This document shows, piece by piece, positions 1 through 10,311 of a stretch of DNA of 64,000 bases. This stretch comes from Arthrobacter sp. 24S4-2. GTDB lineage: Bacteria > Actinomycetota > Actinomycetes > Actinomycetales > Micrococcaceae. The stretch's first letter is position 1. Each line of letters begins with the position of its first letter. A program made the translations under genes and the position numbers. The notes under the pieces are model-generated. The model saw nothing but the letters and a program-made list of their open reading frames with translations, was not told the DNA's origin and ran no database searches. Location: positions 3,658,001 through 3,722,000 of the forward strand of contig NZ_CP040018.1 of the NCBI RefSeq assembly GCF_005280255.1. Reading direction: 5' to 3'.

Positions 1-583
1 TAATCGAGCAGGACCGCGGACCTGTGTACCCAGTAAGCCGTCAGGAAGAAGGCGGCGCCGCCGATGATGGCCACGCCGGCGGCAAGCCCGTCCAGACCGT
101 CAATGAAGTTGAAGGCGTTCATGGTGGTCACGATGAGTCCGGCGGTGAGGACGATGCTCACAATGTCGTTCTCGAGCACGATGGGTTCCGGCACAAACGG
201 AACGATCGTCATCCGGACGCCCCAGATGGCCACCACCGTGGCTGCCGCGCTCTGACCGATCAGTTTGACCCACCAGCGCAGGTCGAGGAGGTCGTCGGCC
301 AGCCCCACTACGACGATCAGCGTTGCGCCGGCAAGGACCCCCACGGGGAGGCATTGCCGCGGAAGATGTCCTTTACGAAGAATGACTGGCTGGCAACAAT
401 CAGGGCCACCAGGAATCCTGCGTAGATCCCGAGGCCGCCGAGCCTCGAAACCTGGTGGGAGTGCGTATCCCGGCTGCGGATCGGCGAGAACAGTTCGAGC
501 CTGTTGCCGATCAGGCGTGCACCCCAGGTGGCGGCGAAGGACACTCCGGCCGCCGTCAGCATCATGAGCAGGTACATGATCAT
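1..583 (-). pseudogene. wecA: WecA/MraY-like undecaprenyl-phosphate sugar-1-phosphate transferase, frameshifted and cut by the window edge
   Basis: This is the N-terminal part of a polytopic membrane enzyme of the MraY/WecA family. The family moves a sugar-1-phosphate (usually GlcNAc-1-P) onto undecaprenyl phosphate to start a cell-wall glycopolymer. The ATG at 583 follows an AAGGTGA ribosome site. The first 83 or so residues give a membrane segment and the SRLGGLGIY region. The frame then hits a stop, while the next frame continues without a break through GLADDLLDLRWW and NAFNFIDGLDGLAAG, the family's Asp-rich active-site loops. One extra base in the C5 run at 338-342 would restore a single frame. 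In related genomes this gene leads into the ATP synthase operon, which would lie off the left edge. A sequencing error is the likeliest cause of the break. Confidence 0.8.
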
Positions 584-879
584 GGGGAAGTCACCTTCCC
601 CATGCCGTCAGCGGAAACAACCCTCGACTGTATGCACCGCTGCGGTCCGGTCATTGCCGGGCAGCAGGGATAGCTCGGGTGCGATTGCTGTGAAACTGAC
701 TTTCGATAAATGAAACTTCTCCGTCGCCGTGCGCGCGGCAGGCAGTGCGTAGTGCCTGACAGGGCTGTATTACAGTGGACTCTAGTCAAGATACTAATGC
801 CAACGGCTAGCTGGCTTCGCGTCACACGGCCCATTGCCGGCGGGAAAACCTCCGGCGGCCGTGCTGAAAGGAACCACGA
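584..879. other. Divergent intergenic region between wecA and glycosyltransferase
   Basis: This gap of about 300 bases separates the minus-strand wecA from the plus-strand glycosyltransferase, so it must hold promoters for both. A weak plus-strand candidate is TTACAG, 16 bases, TACTAA near 770-797. No strong palindrome, RNA gene or credible ORF was seen. Confidence 0.4.
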
Positions 880-1776
880 ATGTCCCTGTCGGTTGCAGTT
901 GCTGCCGTGACGTTTGACCGTCCCCGTGAGCTGGCCGTGCTCCTGAATGCCATCAATAGCCAGACCGCTGCGGTCCGGTCAATTTGCCTGGTGGACAGCG
1001 GTACAGTGCCCGCCAAAGAGGTGGCCAACCAGCACCCCAATGTGGACTACGTCCGCTCCGAGGCGAACCTGGGCGGTGCCGGCGGATTCTCCCTGGCCAT
1101 CCTCAAAGCGGTGGCCAGCGGCGCTGACTGGATCTGGATGATGGACGACGACGCCGAGCCCGGCGACCCTGAGTGCCTCGCCACGCTGCTCCGGGAGGCG
1201 GAGGCACGCGGCCTTGATGCTGTGGTTCCGCTGGTCGCCGCGCCGGGCCACCCGGACCGGCTGTCCTTTTTCTTCCGCCTCGACGGCAAAGTGACGCACG
1301 ACCGTGCGGAAGTGGAGAAGCTCGGATTCCTGCCCGATGACGGGCATTTCTTTAACGGTGCGCTGATCCGCTCGGACGTCTTCTTCAAGGTGGGCCTTCC
1401 CGACATGCGGCTCTTCATCCGCGGTGACGAGGTGGACTTCACCATCAGGCTCCGCAAAGCGGGCATGCGGTTCGGCACCGTCACCACCACGGCCATCACG
1501 CATCCCCACGCCTTTGCGGAAACCAAGCATGTTTTCGGGGCGAGGTGGCACGTGATTGTTCCGGAGACCGCCTTCAAGCGCTACTACTACTACCGGAACC
1601 GCGGCTACCTGATCCGCCGCCACTTCCGGGTCAAGTCCCTCATCGCGGATGTGGGCGGCTACCTGGGCTACTTCCTGCGCCGCGGGGACTTCCGCGGCCT
1701 CGCTGACTGGTTCCGGGCGTTTTCCACCGGCCTCCGAGGCAAGGGCTTCGCGCCCCTGAAGGACCAGAAGTTCTAG
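880..1776 (+). CDS. Family 2 glycosyltransferase (GlfT1/rhamnosyltransferase-like)
   Basis: The 298-residue cytoplasmic, membrane-associated GT-A glycosyltransferase probably adds a sugar from a nucleotide donor to a lipid-linked cell-envelope glycan. The N-terminal nucleotide-binding region is followed by NLGGAGGF (about residues 63-70), typical of the galactofuranosyl/rhamnosyl branch. An Asp triad, MMDDDAEPGD (89-91), binds metal and donor, and GDEVDF lies near 185. The ATG has a good AAGGA site. It stands alone on the plus strand between two minus-strand glycosyltransferase genes, which suggests a shared surface polymer pathway. The acceptor and sugar cannot be told from sequence. Confidence 0.85.
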   Translation: MSLSVAVAAVTFDRPRELAVLLNAINSQTAAVRSICLVDSGTVPAKEVANQHPNVDYVRSEANLGGAGGFSLAILKAVASGADWIWMMDDDAEPGDPECLATLLREAEARGLDAVVPLVAAPGHPDRLSFFFRLDGKVTHDRAEVEKLGFLPDDGHFFNGALIRSDVFFKVGLPDMRLFIRGDEVDFTIRLRKAGMRFGTVTTTAITHPHAFAETKHVFGARWHVIVPETAFKRYYYYRNRGYLIRRHFRVKSLIADVGGYLGYFLRRGDFRGLADWFRAFSTGLRGKGFAPLKDQKF

Positions 1777-1794
1777 CCTGAGGGTCCGGGCCGC

Positions 1795-2553
1795 CTAGCC
1801 CTTTGACGCCAGGCGGCGCCGGATCAGCAGGCCCAGGAGCACCCACGGCTCACCGAACACCCGGTAGGCGACCCGGCGGGGGTGCAGCATGAGCCGCCAG
1901 GCCCACTCCAGGCCCAGGCGTCCAAGCCACCGCGGAGCCAGTTTCTGGATCCCGGCAATCTGTTCGATCGCACCACCCACGGCGCAGTAGACGGCGGGCG
2001 GCAACGCTGCCAGCCTGCGCTGGAGCACCATTTCCTGCAGCGGCATGCCCAGGCCGAGGAGCACCAGTTGGGGACGCAGCTCCGTCAGCCAAGCCACGGC
2101 CTCGCCCTCAAGCTCGTCATTCCATCCTTCGCCGGGCATGCCGGCGACCTTGGCCTGCGGAACGATTTCCTTCAGGCGCGCCACGGCCTTTGCGTTGGCC
2201 TCTGCCCCAGCGCCGATGACGGCGATCCGGTCGAGACCATCCACGCTGCCCAGGGCCGGGATCCAGTCTGTGGAACCCAGCCGGTAGTCCATCACCGGCG
2301 CGTCGGCGTCGCCCGACCGTCCCCACAGCCACAGGACCGGAGCTCCGTCGAGGAGCACAACGTCGCTGTTTTCGTAGAGGGCGCGGAATTCCGGGTCCGA
2401 GTGGAACAGCGTCACACTGTGCAGGTTGTGGCCCACCACGGTGCGGGTCACGCCCTCAGACACGAAGCGGTTGAGGGCCACGGTCAGTTCGGGGACAGTC
2501 AGAGGCGTTGCGTCGACGCCGAGTACCGGGACGTGCTGCCGCGTGAGGATCAT
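1795..2553 (-). CDS. WecG/TagA/CpsF-family glycosyltransferase
   Basis: The 252-residue protein matches the WecG/TagA/CpsF family, whose members add ManNAc or ManNAcA as the second sugar on undecaprenyl-linked GlcNAc. Visible features are GVDATPLT near the N-terminus, HNLHSVTLFHSDPEFR (about 42-57), LLDGAPVLW (about 69-77) and the C-terminal LGLGMPLQEM and VGGAIEQIAG blocks. The ATG overlaps the stop of the sua5-like gene by four bases (ATGA), so translation is probably coupled. With the nearby wecA-like gene it would give the first two steps of a teichoic-acid-like linkage unit. The pairing is inferred, the family call is firm. Confidence 0.85.
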   Translation of the reverse strand: MILTRQHVPVLGVDATPLTVPELTVALNRFVSEGVTRTVVGHNLHSVTLFHSDPEFRALYENSDVVLLDGAPVLWLWGRSGDADAPVMDYRLGSTDWIPALGSVDGLDRIAVIGAGAEANAKAVARLKEIVPQAKVAGMPGEGWNDELEGEAVAWLTELRPQLVLLGLGMPLQEMVLQRRLAALPPAVYCAVGGAIEQIAGIQKLAPRWLGRLGLEWAWRLMLHPRRVAYRVFGEPWVLLGLLIRRRLASKG

Positions 2554-3386
2554 TCGACGCCGGGTCCGGTCGGGCGCGCTTCGGCAGCAGTTGCCGGCTC
2601 AGCCTCGGTTGCCGGCTCCGTTTCGGGCTGCGGTTCAGCTTCGGTTGCCGGTTCCCCTTCGGGTGCTGTCTCGGCTTCGGACATCGGTTCACTGGCCGGT
2701 TCAGCCTCCGCGGCGTCGGCCGCGTTGCCGTCCACGTCCAGCAGGCCCGGAACAACCTCACGGAGCCGTTCAACGGAAATGGCGCCCTGCCGGACAACCC
2801 GCAGCGGAAGCGTTGTGGCGTCCACAATCGTCGACGGGAGCGCTTCGGCCCCTTCGGCCGGCCGGAGGCCGCCTTCGAGATAGACCTCCACCGATTCTGC
2901 AAGTTGGTCCTGCGCGTCGGCGGCGGTCCGGGCGGCGGCCTGGCCGGTCCGGTTCGCGGAGGACACCGCCAAGGGCCCGGTGAGGGTCAGCAGGTCCTGG
3001 GCGACGTCGTCGGCCGGCATCCGCAACGCGACGGTGCCCTTGGTTTCACCCAGGTCCCAGTCCAGGGACGGCTGGGCGTGGAAGATCATGGTGAGGGCGC
3101 CCGGCCAGAACGCCTCGGCCAGCTTGCGGGCCCCTGCCGGCACGTCCGTTGCCAGTCCGTCCAGGGCGTTGAGCCGCGGGATCAGGACGGGCGGGGGCAT
3201 CTTCCGGCTGCGTCCCTTCGAGACGAGCAGCATGGTGACGGCCTGCGGCGAGAACGCGTCCGCGGCGATTCCGTACACCGTGTCCGTCGGGAACACCACG
3301 CATTTGTTTTGCCGGATGGCCCGCTGGGCATGCTCCAGCCCTTCGGCCCGCTGGTCGGCTGCCGTGCAGTCATAGGTTGTGGTCAC
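2550..3386 (-). CDS. sua5: L-threonylcarbamoyladenylate synthase with acidic repeat tail
   Basis: This enzyme makes threonylcarbamoyl-AMP from threonine, bicarbonate and ATP, the first step toward the t6A base at position 37 of ANN-decoding tRNAs. The YrdC fold spans about residues 10-205, with FPTDTVYGIAADA near 32-44, the SKGRSRK basic loop near 55 and SSANRTGQ near 140. The last 65 or so residues are an Ala/Glu/Pro repeat tail (EAEP, TEAEP units) that is not part of the catalytic fold. The start is GTG at 3386. It sits directly downstream of prmC, as in many actinobacteria, and overlaps the next gene by four bases. The tail's role is unknown. Confidence 0.92.
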   Translation of the reverse strand: MTTTYDCTAADQRAEGLEHAQRAIRQNKCVVFPTDTVYGIAADAFSPQAVTMLLVSKGRSRKMPPPVLIPRLNALDGLATDVPAGARKLAEAFWPGALTMIFHAQPSLDWDLGETKGTVALRMPADDVAQDLLTLTGPLAVSSANRTGQAAARTAADAQDQLAESVEVYLEGGLRPAEGAEALPSTIVDATTLPLRVVRQGAISVERLREVVPGLLDVDGNAADAAEAEPASEPMSEAETAPEGEPATEAEPQPETEPATEAEPATAAEARPTGPGVE

Positions 3387-3469
3387 TGGCCTATTCTTTC
3401 ATCAGTTCGTGCACTGCGCTTCTTGCACGGCGCTTCTTGCGCTGAGCTTCATGCAAAGCACAGCGCCGT

Positions 3470-4357
3470 CTATCGGTCCGACGGTGCGGCGAGGACGGCG
3501 CTGGTGGCACGCTCCTTGCCGTTGAGGTCCAGGTGCGTCGTGACCTCGGACCAGCGGACGGAACTCTTCAGCATGGCGGCGATCCAGGTGGCCTGGACTT
3601 CGGCGTGTTCCATCACGAAGTAGCCGCCCGGAACCAGCAGCCGGGCAGCTGAGGCAGCTGCCGCCGTGGGGAGTTCCATCCCGTCCGCTCCCCCGCCGTA
3701 GAGCGCCTCGGGCGGGTCGTGCAGCGCCACTTCGGGTTCGTTCGGGATGGCTTCCGCTGGAATGTACGGCGGGTTGGAGACGACGACGTCGAACGTCCCG
3801 TTGTGCTCCGGCAGGGCGTCGCGCAGGTCCCCCCGGACCAGCTTTACTCCCAGGGGCGCCAGGTTCCGCGCCGCCCAGGCATGGGCGAACTCGCTGAATT
3901 CCACGGCATGGACCTCGGCGCCGGGGACCTCGTGCGCGATGGAGCCCGCAATGGCTCCGGAGCCGGTGCCAAGGTCCACAACCTTCGCATGGTGCACGCC
4001 GGTCAGCCGTTCCCGGTTGTTCAGCCAGTCAATGACCAGCTGGACCACCGACTCGGTCTCTGGCCGGGGAATGAACACCCCGGGCCCTACCGCAAGCTGC
4101 AGGTAACGGAAATGGGCCACGCCGGTGATGTGCTGCAGCGGAACGCGCCTCGCCCGCTCGGCCACAAGGTCCGCATAGCCGTCGGGTTCCGGCGAATCGC
4201 CCAGGAGCATGGCCCGCAGGCGGCCCAGCCCGACGCCCAGCAAGTGATCCGCCAGCAGCTCGGCGTCCACCCGCGGGCTGGGAACGCCTGCCTCCGCCAG
4301 CAGCTCTGTTGCTTCGCGGACGGCCTCCGCCAGGCTCAATCCTGTTCCGAGTGTCAT
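3470..4357 (-). CDS. prmC: Peptide chain release factor N5-glutamine methyltransferase
   Basis: PrmC methylates the glutamine of the GGQ motif in RF1 and RF2 using S-adenosylmethionine. The protein has an N-terminal helical domain, FIPRPETE near 97, the SAM loop VDLGTGSGA near 126 and the diagnostic NPPY tetrapeptide near 186. It lies 18 bases after prfA, whose product is its substrate, in the usual prfA-prmC-sua5 order. A TTG at 4360 precedes the chosen ATG by one codon and could also serve. Length, about 295 residues, is normal. Confidence 0.95.
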   Translation of the reverse strand: MTLGTGLSLAEAVREATELLAEAGVPSPRVDAELLADHLLGVGLGRLRAMLLGDSPEPDGYADLVAERARRVPLQHITGVAHFRYLQLAVGPGVFIPRPETESVVQLVIDWLNNRERLTGVHHAKVVDLGTGSGAIAGSIAHEVPGAEVHAVEFSEFAHAWAARNLAPLGVKLVRGDLRDALPEHNGTFDVVVSNPPYIPAEAIPNEPEVALHDPPEALYGGGADGMELPTAAAASAARLLVPGGYFVMEHAEVQATWIAAMLKSSVRWSEVTTHLDLNGKERATSAVLAAPSDR

Positions 4358-4375
4358 CAATCGACCCGCCGTGGC

Positions 4376-5449
4376 CTACTCGCCGATGGCGTCCAGGCGC
4401 GCCTGTTCGTCCATCTCGATGGCCGACTGGATGACGGGCTCGAGATCACCGTTCATGACCTGGTCCAGGTTGTAGGCCTTGTAACCGGTGCGGTGGTCCG
4501 CGATCCGGTTTTCGGGGTAGTTGTAGGTGCGGATGCGCTCGGAACGGTCCATGGTGCGGATCTGCGACTTGCGCTGGGCCGAGTTCTCGGCGTCGATCTG
4601 CTCCTGCTGGTGCGCGAGGATGCGGGCGCGCAACACGCGCATGCCGGCTTCACGGTTCTGCAGCTGTGACTTCTCGTTCTGCATTGCCACCACAATTCCG
4701 GTGGGAAGGTGGGTGATCCGGACCGCGGAGTCAGTTGTGTTGACGGACTGTCCGCCGGGTCCCGAGGACCGGTAGACGTCGATCTTGAGATCGTTCTGGT
4801 TGATCTCGAGTTCCTCGGGCTCGTCCACTTCGGGAAGCACCAGCACACCGGCAGCCGAGGTGTGGATCCGGCCCTGGGATTCAGTCACGGGGACGCGCTG
4901 CACACGGTGCACGCCGCCTTCGAACTTCAGCCGTGCGTAAACGCCCTCGGCCGGATCGTTCGAATTGCCCTTGACGGCCATCTGGACGTCCTTGTACCCG
5001 CCAAGGTCCGATTCGGTGGCGGAAATGAGTTCGGTCTTCCAACCGCGGGACTCCGCGTACCGGGTGTACATGCGCAGCAGGTCGCCGGCGAACAGGGCAG
5101 CCTCATCGCCGCCTTCACCGCCCTTGACCTCCAGGATCACGTTGCGGGCATCGTCCGGGTCGCGAGGGATCAGCAGGCGGCGAAGATTCGCGGCTGCCTT
5201 CTCCAGTCCGGCCTCCAGCTCAGGGACCTCCGCAGCAAACTCGGGATCCTCCCCCGCCATTTCCTTGGCTGCAGCCAGGTCATCGCGGATGCTTTCCCAG
5301 CGGTGGTAGGCCTCCACAATGCCGTTCAGCTGCGCAGACCGCCGCCCCAGCTTCCGGGCCAGCCGCTGGTCAGCGTAGACAGCAGGATCCCCAAGCTGGG
5401 CCTGGATAGAGTCGTGCTCATCCAACAGGCCCTGTACGGACTCAAACAT
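4376..5449 (-). CDS. prfA: Peptide chain release factor 1
   Basis: RF1 reads UAA and UAG in the ribosomal A site and triggers peptide release. The 357-residue product has the RF1-type stop-reading loop (RVPVTESQGR) and the catalytic GGQ in SSGPGGQSVNTT near residue 230. The frame is open upstream to 5653, but family length and an AAAGAGG ribosome site before the ATG at 5449 fix the start at MFESVQGLL. The upstream open stretch is the folded non-coding region between rho and prfA. prmC, which methylates the GGQ glutamine, follows at once. Confidence 0.97.
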   Translation of the reverse strand: MFESVQGLLDEHDSIQAQLGDPAVYADQRLARKLGRRSAQLNGIVEAYHRWESIRDDLAAAKEMAGEDPEFAAEVPELEAGLEKAAANLRRLLIPRDPDDARNVILEVKGGEGGDEAALFAGDLLRMYTRYAESRGWKTELISATESDLGGYKDVQMAVKGNSNDPAEGVYARLKFEGGVHRVQRVPVTESQGRIHTSAAGVLVLPEVDEPEELEINQNDLKIDVYRSSGPGGQSVNTTDSAVRITHLPTGIVVAMQNEKSQLQNREAGMRVLRARILAHQQEQIDAENSAQRKSQIRTMDRSERIRTYNYPENRIADHRTGYKAYNLDQVMNGDLEPVIQSAIEMDEQARLDAIGE

Positions 5450-5478
5450 TTTCAAAACCTCTTTCGACTCTCTCAAGT

Positions 5479-5506
5479 CTAGTAACGCGACAGCGAAGGT
5501 GGGCAA
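5479..5506 (-). promoter_or_regulatory. Candidate prfA promoter
   Basis: On the minus strand TTGCCC (5506-5501), 16 bases and TACTAG (5484-5479) stand 30 bases before the prfA start, just past the large hairpin. The match to a sigma-A promoter is only fair. Its position after apparent terminators makes it reasonable. Confidence 0.3.
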
Positions 5507-5514
5507 ACAGTGAA

Positions 5515-5629
5515 GCCGTTCGGTTTTCTGCCGCCCGGGAGTGGCATCGGGCCTGCCGGAGCCGGGAGGCCTGCGATCGAAGATCGCAAGCCTCCCGGCG
5601 TAGGGGCGGGGCGGCAAAAACCGAACGGC
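5515..5629 (-). terminator. Large nested hairpin between rho and prfA
   Basis: Outer arms at 5515-5534 and 5611-5629 pair over 13 bases (GCCGTTCGGTTTT) plus six more after a one-base bulge. Inside them is a near-perfect 17-pair hairpin with a GAA loop at 5561-5599 (GCCGGGAGGC/GCCTCCCGGC and TGCGATC/GATCGCA). The stem is much longer than a normal intrinsic terminator and lacks a clean U-run, so it may block read-through or protect RNA ends. Confidence 0.5.
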
Positions 5630-5630
5630 G

Positions 5631-5686
5631 AAGGCGGGGGCGGAATCCCGCACGGCTAACCGCGCGAGATTCCGGCACCCCGCCTT
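5631..5686 (-). terminator. Terminator hairpin of rho
   Basis: Arms AAGGCGGGG (5631-5639)/CCCCGCCTT (5678-5686) and CGGAATC (5641-5647)/GATTCCG (5668-5674) form a strong stem starting nine bases after the rho stop codon. The U-run (TTTTT on the minus strand) appears only ten bases further on, inside the next hairpin. Confidence 0.6.
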
Positions 5687-5694
5687 GTGTTCAG

Positions 5695-7866
<2,172 letters not shown>

Positions 7867-8215
7867 GAAGGATCCTTCCCCTCGACGGCGTCCAGACTGG
7901 GAGCTGGACGCGATGATTTGATCTGGGCTGCAGTTCAGATCTGCAGCCGGATTTCGGCCTTGCCGGATGGAATTCGGCCAGCAGGGCCGGATACTGATAC
8001 ACCTCGTACATTCCAACAAAGAGACCGGAATGGCTGACTGACGGTTCAGGGGTGCAGAGCGATTCTGCAGAATCCTGCGACAGACCAAGCAGGCGGCACC
8101 GGAGACTATTGCGCAGTTGAATGTCAGAGCAGCAGAAGATCAGACAGGCGCCTTGGCCAACATCGGGTTCTCTTGACTGCGGGTTTGGAACTTTTTTGAC
8201 TGACTGCCTACGGGA
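7867..8215 (-). promoter_or_regulatory. rho 5' leader and promoter region
   Basis: This 349-base gap lies between thrB and rho on the same strand. Near the rho start two overlapping hairpins compete: GATCTG (7920-7925) with CAGATC (7936-7941), and GGCTGCAG (7926-7933) with CTGCAGCC (7941-7948). A perfect 14-base palindrome, GATTCTGCAGAATC, is at 8061-8074. No clear promoter hexamers or RNA gene were recognised. The length suits a regulated leader, but the mechanism is not visible. Confidence 0.45.
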
Positions 8216-9202
8216 TTACCGCCGGTGCACTCCCACTTTAGCACCTTCGACGTCCACCGCCAGCTTCATCACACGCCACCCGACGTCCGGCGTGTTGGCT
8301 TCGGTGTAGCTGCCGATGAAGTCCACCACGGTGGCTGCCTCATCTTCCCCGTTGGCCAGCACCAGAACAGTTGGGCCAGCGCCGGACACAACGGCTGCGT
8401 ACCCCGCCCGCCGCAGGGCCCGGATCAGTTCCGCGCTGGGCCGCATCGCCTCTGCGCGGTAGCTCTGGTGAAGGTACTCTTCGGTGCCCGGCAGGAGGAA
8501 TTCCGGCTTGCTGGTCAGCGCATGGATGAGCAGTGCCGCCCGGCCGGAGTTCATCGCCGCGGCGTGGTGGCCGATCGACGCCGGCAGCAGTGCGCGCGCA
8601 GCCTCGGTGGAAAGCTCATAGTCCGGCACGGCCACCACGGGAATGACGGATTCCGCCACAGTGGCACACGTGCTGCTGTACTGGTCACTGTCCTGCCATG
8701 ACAGCGCCAGCCCGCCGAAAATGGCCGGTGCGACGTTGTCCGGATGCCCTTCCATCTCGCTCGTGAGCTGCAGGATCCAGTCCTTGCCGCGGCGGGACTG
8801 CTCAGGAACCAGCGCGTTCGCCGCGGTGACCGCTGCGACGACGGCAGACGCCGAGGAACCCAGGCCGCGGCCGTGCGGGTTGACGTTGTCAGCAGTGATC
8901 CTGAGGCCGTCATGACGGTATCCCAGGCGATGCAGTGCCTCGGTGATGGCCTTGACCACAAGGTGGCTCGCGTCGCGGGGCAGCGTTTCCGCACCTTCGC
9001 CGCTGAGTTCGAACTCAAGCTGGCCGCCGGCCAACGTTTCCACCGTAAGTGTGTCGTGCAGCGACAGGGCCAGTCCCAGGCTGTCGTACCCGGGGCCCAG
9101 GTTGGCGCTGGTGGCCGGTACCTGTACGGTCACCAGCTGCCCGGCCGGGACTGCCGGCGTGTCGGCGGCAGACTCGGCCGGGACTGTCAGGGTGGTTTCC
9201 AA
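8216..9202 (-). CDS. thrB: Homoserine kinase
   Basis: ThrB phosphorylates homoserine with ATP, the step before threonine synthase. The 328-residue GHMP-family kinase has the N-terminal VPATSANLGPGYDSLG block and the phosphate loop GRGLGSSASAV near 105. The only usable start after the thrC stop is TTG at 9202, two bases past the stop, with GGAAGA upstream; the in-frame GTA before it is not a start codon. It is last in hom-thrC-thrB, so coupled translation is likely. Confidence 0.94.
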   Translation of the reverse strand: METTLTVPAESAADTPAVPAGQLVTVQVPATSANLGPGYDSLGLALSLHDTLTVETLAGGQLEFELSGEGAETLPRDASHLVVKAITEALHRLGYRHDGLRITADNVNPHGRGLGSSASAVVAAVTAANALVPEQSRRGKDWILQLTSEMEGHPDNVAPAIFGGLALSWQDSDQYSSTCATVAESVIPVVAVPDYELSTEAARALLPASIGHHAAAMNSGRAALLIHALTSKPEFLLPGTEEYLHQSYRAEAMRPSAELIRALRRAGYAAVVSGAGPTVLVLANGEDEAATVVDFIGSYTEANTPDVGWRVMKLAVDVEGAKVGVHRR

Positions 9203-9204
9203 GG

Positions 9205-10311
9205 CTACTTTTCTTCCAGACCAAGCGCGGCAGCCACGGTGACCACATCGTTGGACACCTTGACCGGCTGCACGTCGCTGCCGTCCTCGGTGCGCAGGGC
9301 CCATTGCGGGTCCTTCAGGCCGTGTCCCGTCACCGTGATCACGATGGTCTTGCCGGCGGGAACCTCCCCGGCGGCGTGCTTCTTGATCAGGCCGGCAACG
9401 CCTGCGGCGGAACCCGGTTCGACGAAGACGCCTTCCTTGGCGGACAACCAGCGGTGTGCTGCCAGGATCTCGTCGTCCGTGACGGCGTCGATGAATCCGC
9501 CGGACTCGTCACGGGCGGCGATGGCACCGTCCCAGGAGGCCGGGTTCCCGATCCGGATTGCCGTGGCGATGGTGTCCGGTTCGGTGATGGGGTGGCCTGC
9601 GACAAACGGTGCAGCGCCGGCGGCCTGGAAGCCCCACATCTGCGGGGTCCTGGTGGACACGGCGGGCAGCGTCCCGGCAGTTTGGGACTCGAACGGCGCC
9701 GAGTACTCTTTGTAGCCCTTCCAGTACGCGGTGATGTTACCGGCGTTCCCCACCGGGAGGACGTGGATGTCGGGGGCGTCGCCGAGCGCATCCACGATTT
9801 CGAAGGCACCGGTCTTCTGGCCCTGGATACGGGCCGGGTTGACCGAGTTCACCAGGAAGACCGGGTAGGACTCGCCGAGCTTGCGGGCGATGTCCAGGCA
9901 GTTGTCGAAGTTTCCGTCGACCTGCAGGAGGGTGGCGCCGTGGGCGATCGCCTGACTGAGCTTGCCCATGGAGATCTTGCCTTCGGGCACCAGGACGGCG
10001 CACTTAAGGCCCGCTGCCGTGGCGTAGGCCGCCGCGGACGCGGACGTGTTGCCGGTGGAGGCACACACCACGGCCTTGGCGCCGGAGGCAACCGCGGCCG
10101 TCATGGCCATGGTCATGCCGCGGTCCTTGAAGGATCCCGTGGGGTTCATGCCTTCGACCTTGAGATACACGGTGGAGCCTGTCAGCTCGGAGAGCTTCTG
10201 CGCGTGGACCAGCGGGGTGCCGCCCTCACCGAGGGTGATGACCTTCGTGGTTTCCGTTACGGGCAAACGATCAGCGTATTCGCGGATGACACCGCGCCAT
10301 TGGTGAGCCAC
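9205..10311 (-). CDS. thrC: Threonine synthase
   Basis: ThrC is the PLP enzyme that turns O-phosphohomoserine into threonine. The 368-residue protein has the cofactor lysine in TGSFKDRGM (Lys62), the CASTGNTSAS phosphate-binding loop and the C-terminal VTGHGLKDP block typical of the short actinobacterial form. Its start follows the hom stop without a gap. The hom-thrC-thrB order makes one threonine unit. Confidence 0.96.
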   Translation of the reverse strand: MAHQWRGVIREYADRLPVTETTKVITLGEGGTPLVHAQKLSELTGSTVYLKVEGMNPTGSFKDRGMTMAMTAAVASGAKAVVCASTGNTSASAAAYATAAGLKCAVLVPEGKISMGKLSQAIAHGATLLQVDGNFDNCLDIARKLGESYPVFLVNSVNPARIQGQKTGAFEIVDALGDAPDIHVLPVGNAGNITAYWKGYKEYSAPFESQTAGTLPAVSTRTPQMWGFQAAGAAPFVAGHPITEPDTIATAIRIGNPASWDGAIAARDESGGFIDAVTDDEILAAHRWLSAKEGVFVEPGSAAGVAGLIKKHAAGEVPAGKTIVITVTGHGLKDPQWALRTEDGSDVQPVKVSNDVVTVAAALGLEEK

